A DNA stretch of 64,000 nucleotides. Source: Planktomarina sp. Lineage in GTDB: Bacteria > Pseudomonadota > Alphaproteobacteria > Rhodobacterales > Rhodobacteraceae. The notes beneath the pieces are model-generated. The model had not been told where the DNA came from. It searched no databases and was given only the letters and a program-made list of their open reading frames with translations. Below, piece by piece: positions 40,687 to 51,145 of this stretch. Position 1 is the stretch's first letter, and each line of letters opens with the position of its first letter. The stretch covers positions 81,946 to 145,945 of the forward strand of contig JAHDCF010000001.1 in NCBI GenBank assembly GCA_020630015.1. Direction: 5' to 3'. A program made the position numbers and the translations under genes.

Positions 40687-43104
40687 TCAAGCGCGCAGCT
40701 TGGCCCCTTCTGGATCAAACGGTGGATCGGCAAGAACAACACCTTTGTGGGGTTGGCCAAGGATCATCACACTGACCTCATCCCCCGGTTTGGTGTCTGG
40801 CGTGACATAGCCAAGTGCCAAAGACATATCGACCGAATATCCATAGGTTCCGGATGTGACGCGCCCAATGCCATTACCATTTTTATCAAAGATCGGCTCA
40901 CCGCCCGTGGCGTCGGCATTATGCGGAGTTTCTTGCACATGAATGATCGAAAGAACTTCACGCGGTGCATTATCTTTCAACGCCAAATATGCGTCTTTGT
41001 GCAAGAAATCTTTCTGCAACTTTATCAATGGGGCAAGATGCACTTCTTGTGGCCAATATTCTGGGGAATATTCACGGCTCCAAGATCCATACCCTTTTTC
41101 ACAGCGCAATGACATCAATGCACGTGCGCCAACTGGGCCCGCATCAAACGCTTTGCCAGCCTCCAATAAGGCTTGGTACAGTTGCAACTGATCTTCGGTG
41201 CGGCAGTGCAGTTCCCACCCCAAGTCGCCCGTGAACGACACACGCAAAGCAAGACATTCAACCCCACCCAATTCGATCATCTTGGATCGCATAAAGGGGA
41301 AATCCTCTGTCGCAAGGGATGTGTTGGTCAGGCGTTGAAGCAATTCGCGGGATTTTGGCCCTGCAACGTTGAAACCGCACCAATCAATTGTCCGGCTTTC
41401 AAAATGCACCGTGTCCGGCTTGGGTACCATTTTCCAGAACCGCTGGTGATAACGTTCGGCCATCCCAGACCCGATGATCATAAACTCTTCTTCGTCTAGC
41501 TTTGTCACCGTGAAATCACCGGCGATGCCACCATTCACACCAATCAAAGGCGTCAGGCAAGACCGCCCCACCCCTTTGGGCATGTTGTTGGCAAAGATGG
41601 CGTTCAGCCAATCAGAGGCCCCATCCCCCTTGATGTAATATTTCGCAAAGTTCGAAATATCGATGATACCCGCGCGATCCCGCAACATCCGACATTCGTT
41701 GCCCACAGGTTCGAACCAGTTTTGGCGGGTAAAGCCATTGGTATCTTTGGCCCCCGGCGTATCGGCAAACCATTGCACATGTTCCCAGCCATAGTTCAGA
41801 CCGAAAACACCGCCCATTTCTTTTTGCAGTTCAAAGATTGGGCGCGTGCGTACCGGGCGGCCAGCCTCCCGCTCTTCGTTGGGATAATGGATTGAGAAAC
41901 GCTTAGCATATTGATCGCCAACGCGGGCTTTGGTGAACTTTTTGTCCGCCCATTCGCCAAAACGTGCCACATCCCAGGCAAACATGTCATATTGGCTTTC
42001 ACCTTGAACAATCCACTGGGCCGATTGCATGCCCATCCCGCCAGACTGTGAAAAGCCCGGGATGATGCCGTTACAGCAGAAATAATTGCTCAGATCCGGA
42101 TGCGGGCCAAACAAGACGTTGGAATCAGGCGACCAGATCATTGGCCCGTTGATCACACGCTTAATCCCAGCCATACCCACGGCGGGGACGCGATCAATGG
42201 CGCGCATCATGTTTTCTTCGATCCGCTCCAAATCATCGGGGAACAGGTCGTGGGCGAAATCAAGGGGCGTGCCGTCCTCGGCCCAATATTTCAGATCTTT
42301 CTCATAGGCGCCGATCAACAGGCCTTGCCCCTCTTGCCGCAAATAATATTCGCCGTCACGGTCCGCAACCGATGGCAAACGACGGCCCAAATCGGCAATT
42401 TCTTGAATGGTTTCGGTGACGAAATACTGATGCTCTGTCGGCATCAAAGGTAGTTCGATCCCGGCCAAGGCCGCAACCTCACGCCCCCAAAGACCGGCGG
42501 CATTCACAACCCATTCCGTGTTGATGTCACCTTTGGGTGTGCGCACAATCCATGTGCCATCGGGCTGTTGCTCGGTCGCTGTTACGGGCGTGAAACGATG
42601 AATCTCTGCCCCATTTTGACGCGCGCCCACCGCATATGCATTGGTGACACCAGATGGATCAACATTCCCGCCGTCGGGTTCATACATGATACAGCGGATG
42701 CCGTCGAAATTGGTCAGCGGATGCAAACGCTCTGCCTCATCGCGATCAATCTCATAAAAATTCATGCCGTAAAGCTTGGCTTTGGCCGCTTGCAACTTCA
42801 ACTGATGTTCGCGCGCTTCGGTTTGGGCCAAATAAAGTGAACCAGGCTGGAACACACCACAGCTTTGCCCGGTTTCTTCTTCCAGGTTTTTGTACAACTG
42901 CATCGTATAATGCTGAATACGGCTGATGTTTGTACTGTCGTGCAGGCCGTGAATGTTGGCGGCTGCATGCCATGTTGAGCCAGAGGTCAGCTCATCACGT
43001 TCCAACAAAACCACATCTGTCCACCCCAATTTTGTCAGGTGATACAAAATGGAGCAGCCAATAACGCCCCCCCCAATAACAACCGCTTGTGCATGTGTAC
43101 GCAT
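40687..43104 (-). CDS. FAD-dependent oxidoreductase with GcvT-type C-terminal domain (dimethylglycine/sarcosine dehydrogenase-like)
   Basis: VVIGGGVIGCSILYHLTKLGWTDVVLLERDELTSGSTWHAA Rossmann and covalent-FAD His motif; aminomethyltransferase-like C-terminus. Confidence 0.9.
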   Translation of the reverse strand: MRTHAQAVVIGGGVIGCSILYHLTKLGWTDVVLLERDELTSGSTWHAAANIHGLHDSTNISRIQHYTMQLYKNLEEETGQSCGVFQPGSLYLAQTEAREHQLKLQAAKAKLYGMNFYEIDRDEAERLHPLTNFDGIRCIMYEPDGGNVDPSGVTNAYAVGARQNGAEIHRFTPVTATEQQPDGTWIVRTPKGDINTEWVVNAAGLWGREVAALAGIELPLMPTEHQYFVTETIQEIADLGRRLPSVADRDGEYYLRQEGQGLLIGAYEKDLKYWAEDGTPLDFAHDLFPDDLERIEENMMRAIDRVPAVGMAGIKRVINGPMIWSPDSNVLFGPHPDLSNYFCCNGIIPGFSQSGGMGMQSAQWIVQGESQYDMFAWDVARFGEWADKKFTKARVGDQYAKRFSIHYPNEEREAGRPVRTRPIFELQKEMGGVFGLNYGWEHVQWFADTPGAKDTNGFTRQNWFEPVGNECRMLRDRAGIIDISNFAKYYIKGDGASDWLNAIFANNMPKGVGRSCLTPLIGVNGGIAGDFTVTKLDEEEFMIIGSGMAERYHQRFWKMVPKPDTVHFESRTIDWCGFNVAGPKSRELLQRLTNTSLATEDFPFMRSKMIELGGVECLALRVSFTGDLGWELHCRTEDQLQLYQALLEAGKAFDAGPVGARALMSLRCEKGYGSWSREYSPEYWPQEVHLAPLIKLQKDFLHKDAYLALKDNAPREVLSIIHVQETPHNADATGGEPIFDKNGNGIGRVTSGTYGYSVDMSLALGYVTPDTKPGDEVSVMILGQPHKGVVLADPPFDPEGAKLRA

Positions 43105-43411
43105 AATGTCCCCCGACGTCTGTTGGTTGGGCAAGCCTTACTTGCCCATTTTGATCTGTCCAGTGTTCTAAACCGAAAATATACCAGAATCAGCCAATAT
43201 TTTTAACTTTGGCTTCATTTTGGAATACATTGTCCAAATTTTCTGTGATTTTGGTATAATATTGGTTCAAAACACGAATTCTTCTTATCAAGAACCAAAC
43301 CAGATCAGATTGAGCTGAAAATGGCATTTTCCGACATTCAAAGTCGCTGTTTATCTTTGTGATGCAAAGCCCATTCGATACACAGGCCACATCGACATTT
43401 AAGGGGCGATC

Positions 43412-45802
43412 ATGAAATCCACGACCCAAGTTTTAATCATTGGCGGCGGCGTTGTCGGCTGTTCGGTCTTGTACCACCTCACTAAACTGGGGTGGTCTGA
43501 TGTGATGTTGGTGGAACGATCAGAATTGACATCTGGATCCACTTGGCACGCGGCAGGTGGGTTTCACACCTTAAACGGCGACACCAATATGGCCGCGCTG
43601 CAGGGATATACGATCAAACTGTACAAAGAGTTGGAGGAAATCACCGGGCAATCCTGTGGCTTGCACCATGTGGGCGGTGTCACTTTGGCCGACAACCAAG
43701 ATCGCATGGACATGCTGGTCGCTGAACGGGCAAAGCACCGATACATGGGGCTTGAAACCGAAATCGTCGGCCCCGACGACATCAAGAAAATTGCCCCTGT
43801 CACCAATACCGATGGTGTCATCGGGGCACTTTATGATCCACTGGATGGGCATTTGGATCCCTATGGCACCACCCATGCTTATGCCAAAGCTGCGAAAATG
43901 GGGGGTGCCACGATTGAAACCCATACGATGGTCACCGCCACAAAACAACGCCCAGACGGCAGTTGGGATGTGGTCACGGACAAAAGCACAATTCACGCAG
44001 AACATATCGTCAATGCCGGCGGCCTTTGGGCCCGCGAGGTGGGCGCAATGGCGGGGGTTTATTTCCCCCTCTTGCCCATGGAACATCAATATCTGATCAC
44101 CGAAGAGGTGCCAGAAATCGCCGCCATTATCGATGCTGGCGGCGAACACCCCCACGTGATGGATCCAGCCGGCGAAAGTTACCTGCGCCAAGAAGGGCGC
44201 GGGTTGTGCATTGGATTTTATGAACAAAAATGCCGCCCTTGGGCCGTTGGGGGAACATCTTGGGAGTTTGGCCAAGAATTGTTGGCTGATGATTTCGACA
44301 AAATCGAAGACAGCATCAATTTTGCCTATGATCGCTTCCCTGCCCTTGGGCGTGCGGGTGTCAAACGCGTTATTCACGGGCCTTTCACCTTTGCGCCTGA
44401 CGGCAACCCCTTGGTCGGCCCTGTGCCGGGAATGCGCAATTATTGGTCCGCCTGTGCGGTGATGGCCGGGTTCAGTCAAGGCGGCGGTGTGGGCCTTACC
44501 CTGGCGCAGTGGATGATTGAGGGCGAACCCGAACGCGACGTCAGCGCCATGGACGTCAGCCGCTTTGGCCCATGGATCAGCCCCGGTTACACCGTTCCAA
44601 AGGTGATTGAGAATTATCAGCGGCGTTTTTCCGTCAGCTATCCCAACGAAGAATTGCCCGCCGCGCGCGGGATCCGCCGCACACCGATGTATGACACATT
44701 TGATGCGATGGGGGCCGTTTGGGGGGCCCAATATGGGTTAGAGGTGCCAAATTATTTTGCACAAAACGATGAACCCCGCTTTGAAACCCCATCATTTCGC
44801 AGGTCAAACGCATGGGACGCCACCCGGCGCGAGGTAAAGGCCGTGCGTAACAGTGTCGGCATCAATGAAACACATAATTTTTCCAAATTCGCGGTTTACG
44901 GCCCCGGTGCCCGCGATTGGTTGGATCGCATTATGGCGGGGCGCATCCCCCGACCGGGCAGGTTGGCACTAAATCCTATGTTATCCCCCAAAGGCAAAAT
45001 CATCGGGGATTTCACGGTGTCTTGCCTTGACGAAGACGAGTTTCAACTGACTGCAAGTTACGGCAGTCAGGCCTTCCACTTGCGGTGGTTTGAACAAAAC
45101 CCCGGCCCCAATATGCGGCTGATGAATGTGTCAGATCAACGCACAGGTTTTCAAGTGGCCGGGCCGAACGCCACCAAAGTGTTATCCGCCTGCACCGACT
45201 ATGATGTGGCGGGCATGCGGTTCTTGGACGTGGCGCGCATGAACGTGGGGGCTGCGGGCTGTATCGTACAAAGGGTCAGTTATACCGGTGATCTGGGATA
45301 CGAAGTTTTCACAGACCCCATGTCACAAAGACACCTGTGGGAGGTTCTATGGGCCGCAGGCCAAGAGTTTGACATGCGTCCCTTTGGCATGCGGGCGATG
45401 ATGTCCCTGCGGTTGGATCGGTTCTTTGGGTCTTGGATGCGAGAATTTTCACCAGATTACACCCCAGCTGAAACCGGGCTGGATCGCTTTATCTCTTTCA
45501 AGAAAAATACCGATTTCATTGGTCGCTCAGCGGCGGAAAGCGACCGCAAAACTGGCCCATCCCGACAGCTTTGCACGTTCGAGGTTGATGCCATCGATGC
45601 GGATGTCGTGGCCTATGAACCGATCTTTTATGATGACCAAGTTGTTGGGTTTTGCACCTCGGGCGGGTATTCCCATCATGCCGACAAAAGCGTCGCATTT
45701 GGGTTCTTACCCACCCATTTGGCAGACCAAAATGTGGATGTCAGCATTGAAATTCTCGGCAAAAAATTGCCGGCCAAACGCATTTTGGAAACATTATTGT
45801 AA
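43412..45802 (+). CDS. FAD-dependent oxidoreductase with GcvT-type C-terminal domain (dimethylglycine/sarcosine dehydrogenase-like), paralogue
   Basis: LIIGGGVVGCSVLYHLTKLGWSDVMLVERSELTSGSTWHAAGG; same architecture as the divergent neighbour. Confidence 0.9.
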   Translation: MKSTTQVLIIGGGVVGCSVLYHLTKLGWSDVMLVERSELTSGSTWHAAGGFHTLNGDTNMAALQGYTIKLYKELEEITGQSCGLHHVGGVTLADNQDRMDMLVAERAKHRYMGLETEIVGPDDIKKIAPVTNTDGVIGALYDPLDGHLDPYGTTHAYAKAAKMGGATIETHTMVTATKQRPDGSWDVVTDKSTIHAEHIVNAGGLWAREVGAMAGVYFPLLPMEHQYLITEEVPEIAAIIDAGGEHPHVMDPAGESYLRQEGRGLCIGFYEQKCRPWAVGGTSWEFGQELLADDFDKIEDSINFAYDRFPALGRAGVKRVIHGPFTFAPDGNPLVGPVPGMRNYWSACAVMAGFSQGGGVGLTLAQWMIEGEPERDVSAMDVSRFGPWISPGYTVPKVIENYQRRFSVSYPNEELPAARGIRRTPMYDTFDAMGAVWGAQYGLEVPNYFAQNDEPRFETPSFRRSNAWDATRREVKAVRNSVGINETHNFSKFAVYGPGARDWLDRIMAGRIPRPGRLALNPMLSPKGKIIGDFTVSCLDEDEFQLTASYGSQAFHLRWFEQNPGPNMRLMNVSDQRTGFQVAGPNATKVLSACTDYDVAGMRFLDVARMNVGAAGCIVQRVSYTGDLGYEVFTDPMSQRHLWEVLWAAGQEFDMRPFGMRAMMSLRLDRFFGSWMREFSPDYTPAETGLDRFISFKKNTDFIGRSAAESDRKTGPSRQLCTFEVDAIDADVVAYEPIFYDDQVVGFCTSGGYSHHADKSVAFGFLPTHLADQNVDVSIEILGKKLPAKRILETLL

Positions 45803-45873
45803 TTATTTCAATGCATTAAGGATCATTCCTCTGGTATCTTGATTGAAATCTCTGCACCCCCCATATTTGGGGC

Positions 45874-46467
45874 ATGGAACAGATATTGATTGCAATGTGT
45901 GCCGCGGGCAATTCGTCCCGCATGGGTGAAACGGACAAACTTCTTGTCGAATTGGACGGGGAACCGATGCTGCGGCGGCAGGTTCTGCGCGCGTGTGAGG
46001 TGGAAGCAGACGTGCTTGTGGCCCATAATCCCAACATGCTGGACCGGGTGTTCAAGGTATCAGATTTGCCTGTCGAAAACGCCACCTTTGGCGGATCAAG
46101 TGAAGGCCTGTCTGGCACATTACGCGGTGTCGCCCACCGCGCCAAGGATTACGATTTCCTGATGGTTGTCTTGGCGGATATGCCCCTTTTGACTTCTGTG
46201 CAAATGGCCCGCATGGCCAAAGCCCCGCGGGATTTCCCCGATGCCAAGATTTGGCGCGCCACGGGCCGCGATGGGCAGCCCGGTCACCCGATTGTATTCG
46301 CCAAAGAGGTTTTGAAAGATTTCGCCGATTTGTCTGGGGATGACGGGGCCAAATCCATATTGGAAAAACATCGCGATGCGGTTCAAATGGTGCCGCTTTA
46401 TGATGATGGTCCGATCTTTGATGTGGATACCAAATCAGACTTGGCGCAGTTTGAAAAACTGAACTGA
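45874..46467 (+). CDS. MobA-like nucleotidyltransferase family protein
   Basis: CAAGNSSRMGETDKLLVELDGEPMLRRQV; VVLADMPLLTSVQM; DGQPGHPIVF. Confidence 0.85.
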   Translation: MEQILIAMCAAGNSSRMGETDKLLVELDGEPMLRRQVLRACEVEADVLVAHNPNMLDRVFKVSDLPVENATFGGSSEGLSGTLRGVAHRAKDYDFLMVVLADMPLLTSVQMARMAKAPRDFPDAKIWRATGRDGQPGHPIVFAKEVLKDFADLSGDDGAKSILEKHRDAVQMVPLYDDGPIFDVDTKSDLAQFEKLN

Positions 46468-47646
46468 TCACCCATCTTGGGTCACGTCGTGGCCATAGAT
46501 CCAATCATATCGGCGATGCAATTGGTTTGGGGCCAGCTTGCCCACAATGGCCGCAGGTCCATATGTTGCCAATTGCGTCGCCGCTGATTTTCGGTGAAAC
46601 AAGCGCAGATTCGCCGCTGACAATTTTTGCACATCCGCCGTACGCGCAAGGCGTTTTGCCTGATACGCTGCCAATCCTTGTGGGATTGCCTGCGCGTTAG
46701 ACAAGGTTTCAGCCAAAACATAGGCGTCTTCCATGGCCTGCACGGCCCCTTGCGCCATGGATGGCAACATCGGATGCGCCGCATCCCCTAGCAGGGTAAT
46801 CTTACCATTTGTCCACGTGTCCAACGGCGCCCGATCAAAAAGAGACCAACAAAACACGGCCTCAGCTTTTTCCAAAATCTCGGTCAATGTGGGGGCCCAT
46901 CCCGCAAAATCACTTAAGGCTTGGGCACGGTCCCCTATGTTTCGCCAGCTTTCTGGGGCGGGGTCAGGTCGTTCCACAACCCCCACGAAATTGGCAATCC
47001 GACCTGATTTAAGGCGTGTGGTAACGGCATGGCGGCCTGCCCCAACCCATGCACATGCCGTGGGCGGCGGTGGTGCCGAAAGAACATCCATGTCCACCGT
47101 CGTGCGCCACGCGATACAACCGGTAAACCGTGGTTTTCCCACCTGCGCGACAGCCTGCGCCGCTTGTGATCCCAAACCATCCGCCCCGATGATCAAATCC
47201 CCATCAAACTTTTGCCTTTGCGCGGTGATTACCCCATCTTGGGTGATCCGGGTGCAATCTTGCCCTGTCAAAACCGCATCGGCCTGCAGGGACTGCAGGC
47301 GCAACAATAACGTTTTGTGCAGATCGGCACGATGGATTTGCACGTAAGGGGCATGCCAACGATCCCTGGCCACCCCGTGCAGTGGTAAGGCAAACACACG
47401 CCGGCCAGACCGCCCCATGCGCATTTCGATCGCCTCTGGTTCAAACCCGTGTTCCAGAATCTTATCGGCCACGCCAAAGGCCCGCAGCACATGCATTCCG
47501 TTGGGGGAAATTTGCACCCCCGCCCCAACCTCAGCCAAGGTTTCAGATCGCTCTAGCACTTGAACGCGCCATCCGCGTTGGATCAACGCAATGCCAGCCG
47601 ACAACCCTGCGATTCCTGCGCCGATGATGATGGCTGTTTTCGTCAT
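46468..47646 (-). CDS. FAD-dependent monooxygenase (UbiH/salicylate hydroxylase-like)
   Basis: AIIIGAGIAGLSAGIALIQRGWRVQVLERSE; ITLLGDAAHPMLPSMAQGAVQAMEDAYVLAE. Confidence 0.9.
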   Translation of the reverse strand: MTKTAIIIGAGIAGLSAGIALIQRGWRVQVLERSETLAEVGAGVQISPNGMHVLRAFGVADKILEHGFEPEAIEMRMGRSGRRVFALPLHGVARDRWHAPYVQIHRADLHKTLLLRLQSLQADAVLTGQDCTRITQDGVITAQRQKFDGDLIIGADGLGSQAAQAVAQVGKPRFTGCIAWRTTVDMDVLSAPPPPTACAWVGAGRHAVTTRLKSGRIANFVGVVERPDPAPESWRNIGDRAQALSDFAGWAPTLTEILEKAEAVFCWSLFDRAPLDTWTNGKITLLGDAAHPMLPSMAQGAVQAMEDAYVLAETLSNAQAIPQGLAAYQAKRLARTADVQKLSAANLRLFHRKSAATQLATYGPAAIVGKLAPNQLHRRYDWIYGHDVTQDG

Positions 47647-47766
47647 TGTTTAAGATGGCCTTTGCCAGTGGGATCCGATCGGTCTCGTTTGCGAATGACG
47701 GGAAATTGCCACAACAGCCGCAAACATTTTACTTTTCGGCGTCTTGCATCACGCTGGGATGCAAGA

Positions 47767-47852
47767 TGGTACCCAAGGCCGGACTCGAACCGGCACGCCA
47801 TCGCTGGCGGGGGATTTTGAATCCCCTGCGTCTACCATTCCGCCACTTGGGC
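47767..47852 (-). tRNA. tRNA-Leu (anticodon CAA), CCA encoded
   Basis: Minus strand GCCCAAGTGGCGGAATGGTAGACGCAGGGGATTCAAAATCCCC...GGTTCGAGTCCGGCCTTGGGTACCA; long variable arm. Confidence 0.95.
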
Positions 47853-47893
47853 ACTGGGCGGTGGTTACGCGCAGTCACGGGCGACGTCAACTC

Positions 47894-49339
47894 TTACATG
47901 GGGCGAAAATGACGCCAAAGGGCAGAAAAAATCATCAAGCCCAAAACAAGCGCCCCCGCGCCCCAAATCCAAACGGCGGATGCCCCGTTATAGGCGATAT
48001 TTACAAGGTACAGTGAAATGCCTGGGAACAAGATCAAAATCCCCACACGCAACACGTCAGAGACAACAAACGGTGTCACCCCGGCGTAGGTCTTTGCCAT
48101 CGGAATATCTTTGGCCATGGAATTGATAATGAACAAATTCATACCCACGGGGGGTGTGATCAACCCCACCTCGACCACGATCAAAACAAGAATACCAAAC
48201 CAAATCGCCACGGCCTCAGCTGGCATGCCGAAATCAAGCGCCTGAATGATCGGAAAGAAGATCGGGATCGTCAGCAAAATCATCGAAAGGCTGTCCATCA
48301 CACAGCCAAAAACCAAATAGGTGATCAACATCGCCAACAAAACCATCATTGGGGCAAACCCCTGCCCGGATACCCAATCCGCCAGCTGTTGTGGCGCCTG
48401 TGTGGTGGCAAGAAAGCTGTTAAAAACGGCCGCCCCGAAAACGATAAAGAATATCATCGCACTGGCGGTTGCGGTGCCATAGATGCTGTCGACAAAGGCG
48501 CGCCACGTCAGATCGCGCGTGAATAACCCATAAAGCCCCGTCAAAACGGCGCCTACGGCCGCCCCTTCGGTTGGGGTAAACAAGGCGTCCGGCCCGGGAT
48601 TAGACCAATCCCAATCCCCGGCGATGCCATACATCACCAATCCGAAAATTCCTAACACCGGCCAAGTTTTCCCCAAGGATTTAAATCGGTCGCCATAGGC
48701 CACCCGGGGCGCAGGTGTGGCCGATCCGGGGCGCAACCGCACATAAATCATCACGGCTATCATATATCCCAATGCCGCCAACAGGCCGGGGATCAAGGCC
48801 GCAAGGAACATCTTTACGATGTTTTGGCCTGTCAAAATGGCGTAAATCACAAGGATAACGGACGGTGGTATCAAAATGCCCAAGGTGCCCCCTGCGGCCA
48901 ACACACCGGTGGACAGGGCATCGGAATATCCGCGTTTGCGCATTTCTGGTAACGCGACCTGCCCCATGGTGCTGGCTGTGGCCAATGATGAACCGCAGAC
49001 TGCACCAAACCCCGCGCAGGCCCCAACGGCGGCCATAGCCACCCCGCCCTTGCGATGGCCCAACCAATCAGAGGCGGCCTGAAACAATGCAGCAGACATG
49101 CCAGATTTGGTGGCAAACTGCCCCATCAGCAAAAACAAAGGCACAATCGACAGGGAATAGCTGGAAAATGTATCATAGGTCAGGGTCTTAAGCTGGGCCA
49201 TGGGCGCGGCTGGTGTGCCCCGCACATACCAAATCCCCAAAAAGCCAGTAATGGCCATGGCCACGGCAATGGGAATGCGCAGGAAAATCCCGATCAACAT
49301 CAAACCAAAACCGATTGCGGCAACCTCAAACCCGGTCAT
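47894..49339 (-). CDS. TRAP transporter large permease (DctM)
   Basis: MTGFEVAAIGFGLMLIGIFLRIPIAVAM; PLFLLMGQFATKSGM; ATASTMGQVALPEM; LITPPVGMNLF. Confidence 0.94.
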   Translation of the reverse strand: MTGFEVAAIGFGLMLIGIFLRIPIAVAMAITGFLGIWYVRGTPAAPMAQLKTLTYDTFSSYSLSIVPLFLLMGQFATKSGMSAALFQAASDWLGHRKGGVAMAAVGACAGFGAVCGSSLATASTMGQVALPEMRKRGYSDALSTGVLAAGGTLGILIPPSVILVIYAILTGQNIVKMFLAALIPGLLAALGYMIAVMIYVRLRPGSATPAPRVAYGDRFKSLGKTWPVLGIFGLVMYGIAGDWDWSNPGPDALFTPTEGAAVGAVLTGLYGLFTRDLTWRAFVDSIYGTATASAMIFFIVFGAAVFNSFLATTQAPQQLADWVSGQGFAPMMVLLAMLITYLVFGCVMDSLSMILLTIPIFFPIIQALDFGMPAEAVAIWFGILVLIVVEVGLITPPVGMNLFIINSMAKDIPMAKTYAGVTPFVVSDVLRVGILILFPGISLYLVNIAYNGASAVWIWGAGALVLGLMIFSALWRHFRPM

Positions 49340-49938
49340 TGGGCGCCCTCCTGACCGGGCAAATCGTTCAGATCGCGCCAAACACAGTAAAGCGCAACAA
49401 CGCAAAACAAGACTGCCCCGACCAAAGCAATGGCCATGGGGATCCAAATCGGCATGGCCAATTCATAGGTCGTTTCAGGAAAAAAGGGTTTGTATCCCAT
49501 GGACAACGCATCCCGCCAATCTTGGCTGAAATACGGGAATTTTTCACCCACCCCCAGATAAAGTCGCCACATAACCACAAAGGCCACAATCGCCACCAAA
49601 ATATCACCCACCAAGATCAATCCACGCTGCACGATGGCGGGCAAGCGGTTGGTGAAAATGTCGACCGTCACATGGCCCCGCCGCAAATGGCATAGTGGCA
49701 AAAAGGCAAAAATGGCGATGGCGCACCCCATTTCGACCAGTTCATAATCGCCCGATATGGCGCGAAAGCCGCCTGAATTGATCTTACGGCCAATGACAGA
49801 CACCAGTGTTAAACTGGCCAAGGCAACCAAAATGATGCCGCCGATCAAGGCGACCCCGCGGGCCAGACCATCCAACCCGCGTCCAATTCGGCGTTCAAGA
49901 TCCTTGGCAATCATCCGCATCCCCCATTTGAACGCCAC
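49336..49938 (-). CDS. TRAP transporter small permease (DctQ)
   Basis: Four TM segments, RRGHVTVDIFTNRLP; between DctP and DctM. Confidence 0.9.
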   Translation of the reverse strand: MAFKWGMRMIAKDLERRIGRGLDGLARGVALIGGIILVALASLTLVSVIGRKINSGGFRAISGDYELVEMGCAIAIFAFLPLCHLRRGHVTVDIFTNRLPAIVQRGLILVGDILVAIVAFVVMWRLYLGVGEKFPYFSQDWRDALSMGYKPFFPETTYELAMPIWIPMAIALVGAVLFCVVALYCVWRDLNDLPGQEGAQ

Positions 49939-49966
49939 CTCGGGTTAATGGCCTCGCGGATATAAC

Positions 49967-49995
49967 AAAAGGGGGATGTTGCCACCCCCCTTTTT
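49967..49995. terminator. Hairpin with flanking A and T tracts between dctP and dctQ
   Basis: AAAAGGGGG-ATGTTGCCA-CCCCCCTTTTT. Confidence 0.7.
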
Positions 49996-50020
49996 CAAAC
50001 ATTCAAAATATACGAGACGA

Positions 50021-51052
50021 TTATTTGTCGTATTCAGCAACCAGTTTGCGGGCCAAATCAACCATGCCTTGGCCATCCAGACCTTTGGCTGTCACCTCTT
50101 CGATCCATGCTTGCGTCTGGGTTTCACCCAAAGCCTGCAACGTATCGACCATGTCACCTTCGATAACATGCATTTCGTTGTCTGTTGCTTTGATCAGCTC
50201 TACCCCGATATCATCGCCCTTATCCATCGCACGCCCGGCCCAGGCAGAGGCCTCCACCCCGGAGTTGGCGTCGATCACGGCCTTCAGATCATCTGGCAGT
50301 GCGTTATAGCTGTCTTTGTTCATCGCCCAGACAAACAAGATATTATACAAAGATCGGTCGCCACCCACTTCTGTGTGGCTGTCGGCCAATTCTTGGATTT
50401 TCAACAATGGCACGATCTCTTGTGGGATAACGCCACCTTGCACAACGCCCTTGGACATCGCTTCTGGAAAAGATGGCACAGGCATACCAACCGGTGTTGC
50501 CCCCAAGGATTGCAGCAATTCATTGGCCTGACGGGATGGTCCGCGCAGTTTCAACCCTTTTAGGTCGTCCAATGATTTAACCGCTGGTCCCTTTTTGTGG
50601 ATCACACCGGGCCCGTGTGTGTGTAGGGCCAAGAGTTTCACATCGCCCATGCGTTCGGTCAAATAGGTTTCGCCATAAATCCAAGCAGCACGCGAGGTAT
50701 CTTCAGCATTTTTGGATGTCATGAACGGAAGTTCGAAGGGTTCAACTTCTGGAAAACGACCGGGGGTATAAGCCGGAAGCGCCCAGCCCCCATCAATCAC
50801 ACCATCGCGAATCTGATCATAAAGTGCGGGCGGCTTCCCCCCCAATTGCATGCCGGGATAAATCTCGATCTTCAAACGCCCATTAGATTCAGCCATAACC
50901 TTTTCCGCCCATGGGGCCATGAAAAAGGCAGGAACACTTGAGCTTGGCGGCAGAAAGTGTTGAAACCGTAAGGTTATTTCTTGTGCGAACGCCGCAGTTG
51001 TTGTCAGGGTAAGGGCCAAAGCTGCACCTGCAGCACGTTTAAAAATAGTCAT
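50021..51052 (-). CDS. TRAP transporter substrate-binding protein (DctP)
   Basis: Signal peptide MTIFKRAAGAALALTLTTTAAFAQ; LKGLKLRGPSRQANELLQSLGATPVGMPVPSFPEAMSKGVVQGG. Confidence 0.94.
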   Translation of the reverse strand: MTIFKRAAGAALALTLTTTAAFAQEITLRFQHFLPPSSSVPAFFMAPWAEKVMAESNGRLKIEIYPGMQLGGKPPALYDQIRDGVIDGGWALPAYTPGRFPEVEPFELPFMTSKNAEDTSRAAWIYGETYLTERMGDVKLLALHTHGPGVIHKKGPAVKSLDDLKGLKLRGPSRQANELLQSLGATPVGMPVPSFPEAMSKGVVQGGVIPQEIVPLLKIQELADSHTEVGGDRSLYNILFVWAMNKDSYNALPDDLKAVIDANSGVEASAWAGRAMDKGDDIGVELIKATDNEMHVIEGDMVDTLQALGETQTQAWIEEVTAKGLDGQGMVDLARKLVAEYDK

Positions 51053-51145
51053 GGTCTTCTCCAAATCGTGGGCGGCAAAAGCACGGCCCTGAGGCCAGAA
51101 CCGCATCGAAAGCCACTGGCCCTCAAATATACCCAATTTACAAAT

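Noticed and set aside
43571-44731. 386-aa minus-strand ORF
   Set aside because: Entirely antisense to the well-supported flavoprotein gene 43412-45802; composition is a shadow of that frame and shows no recognisable domain
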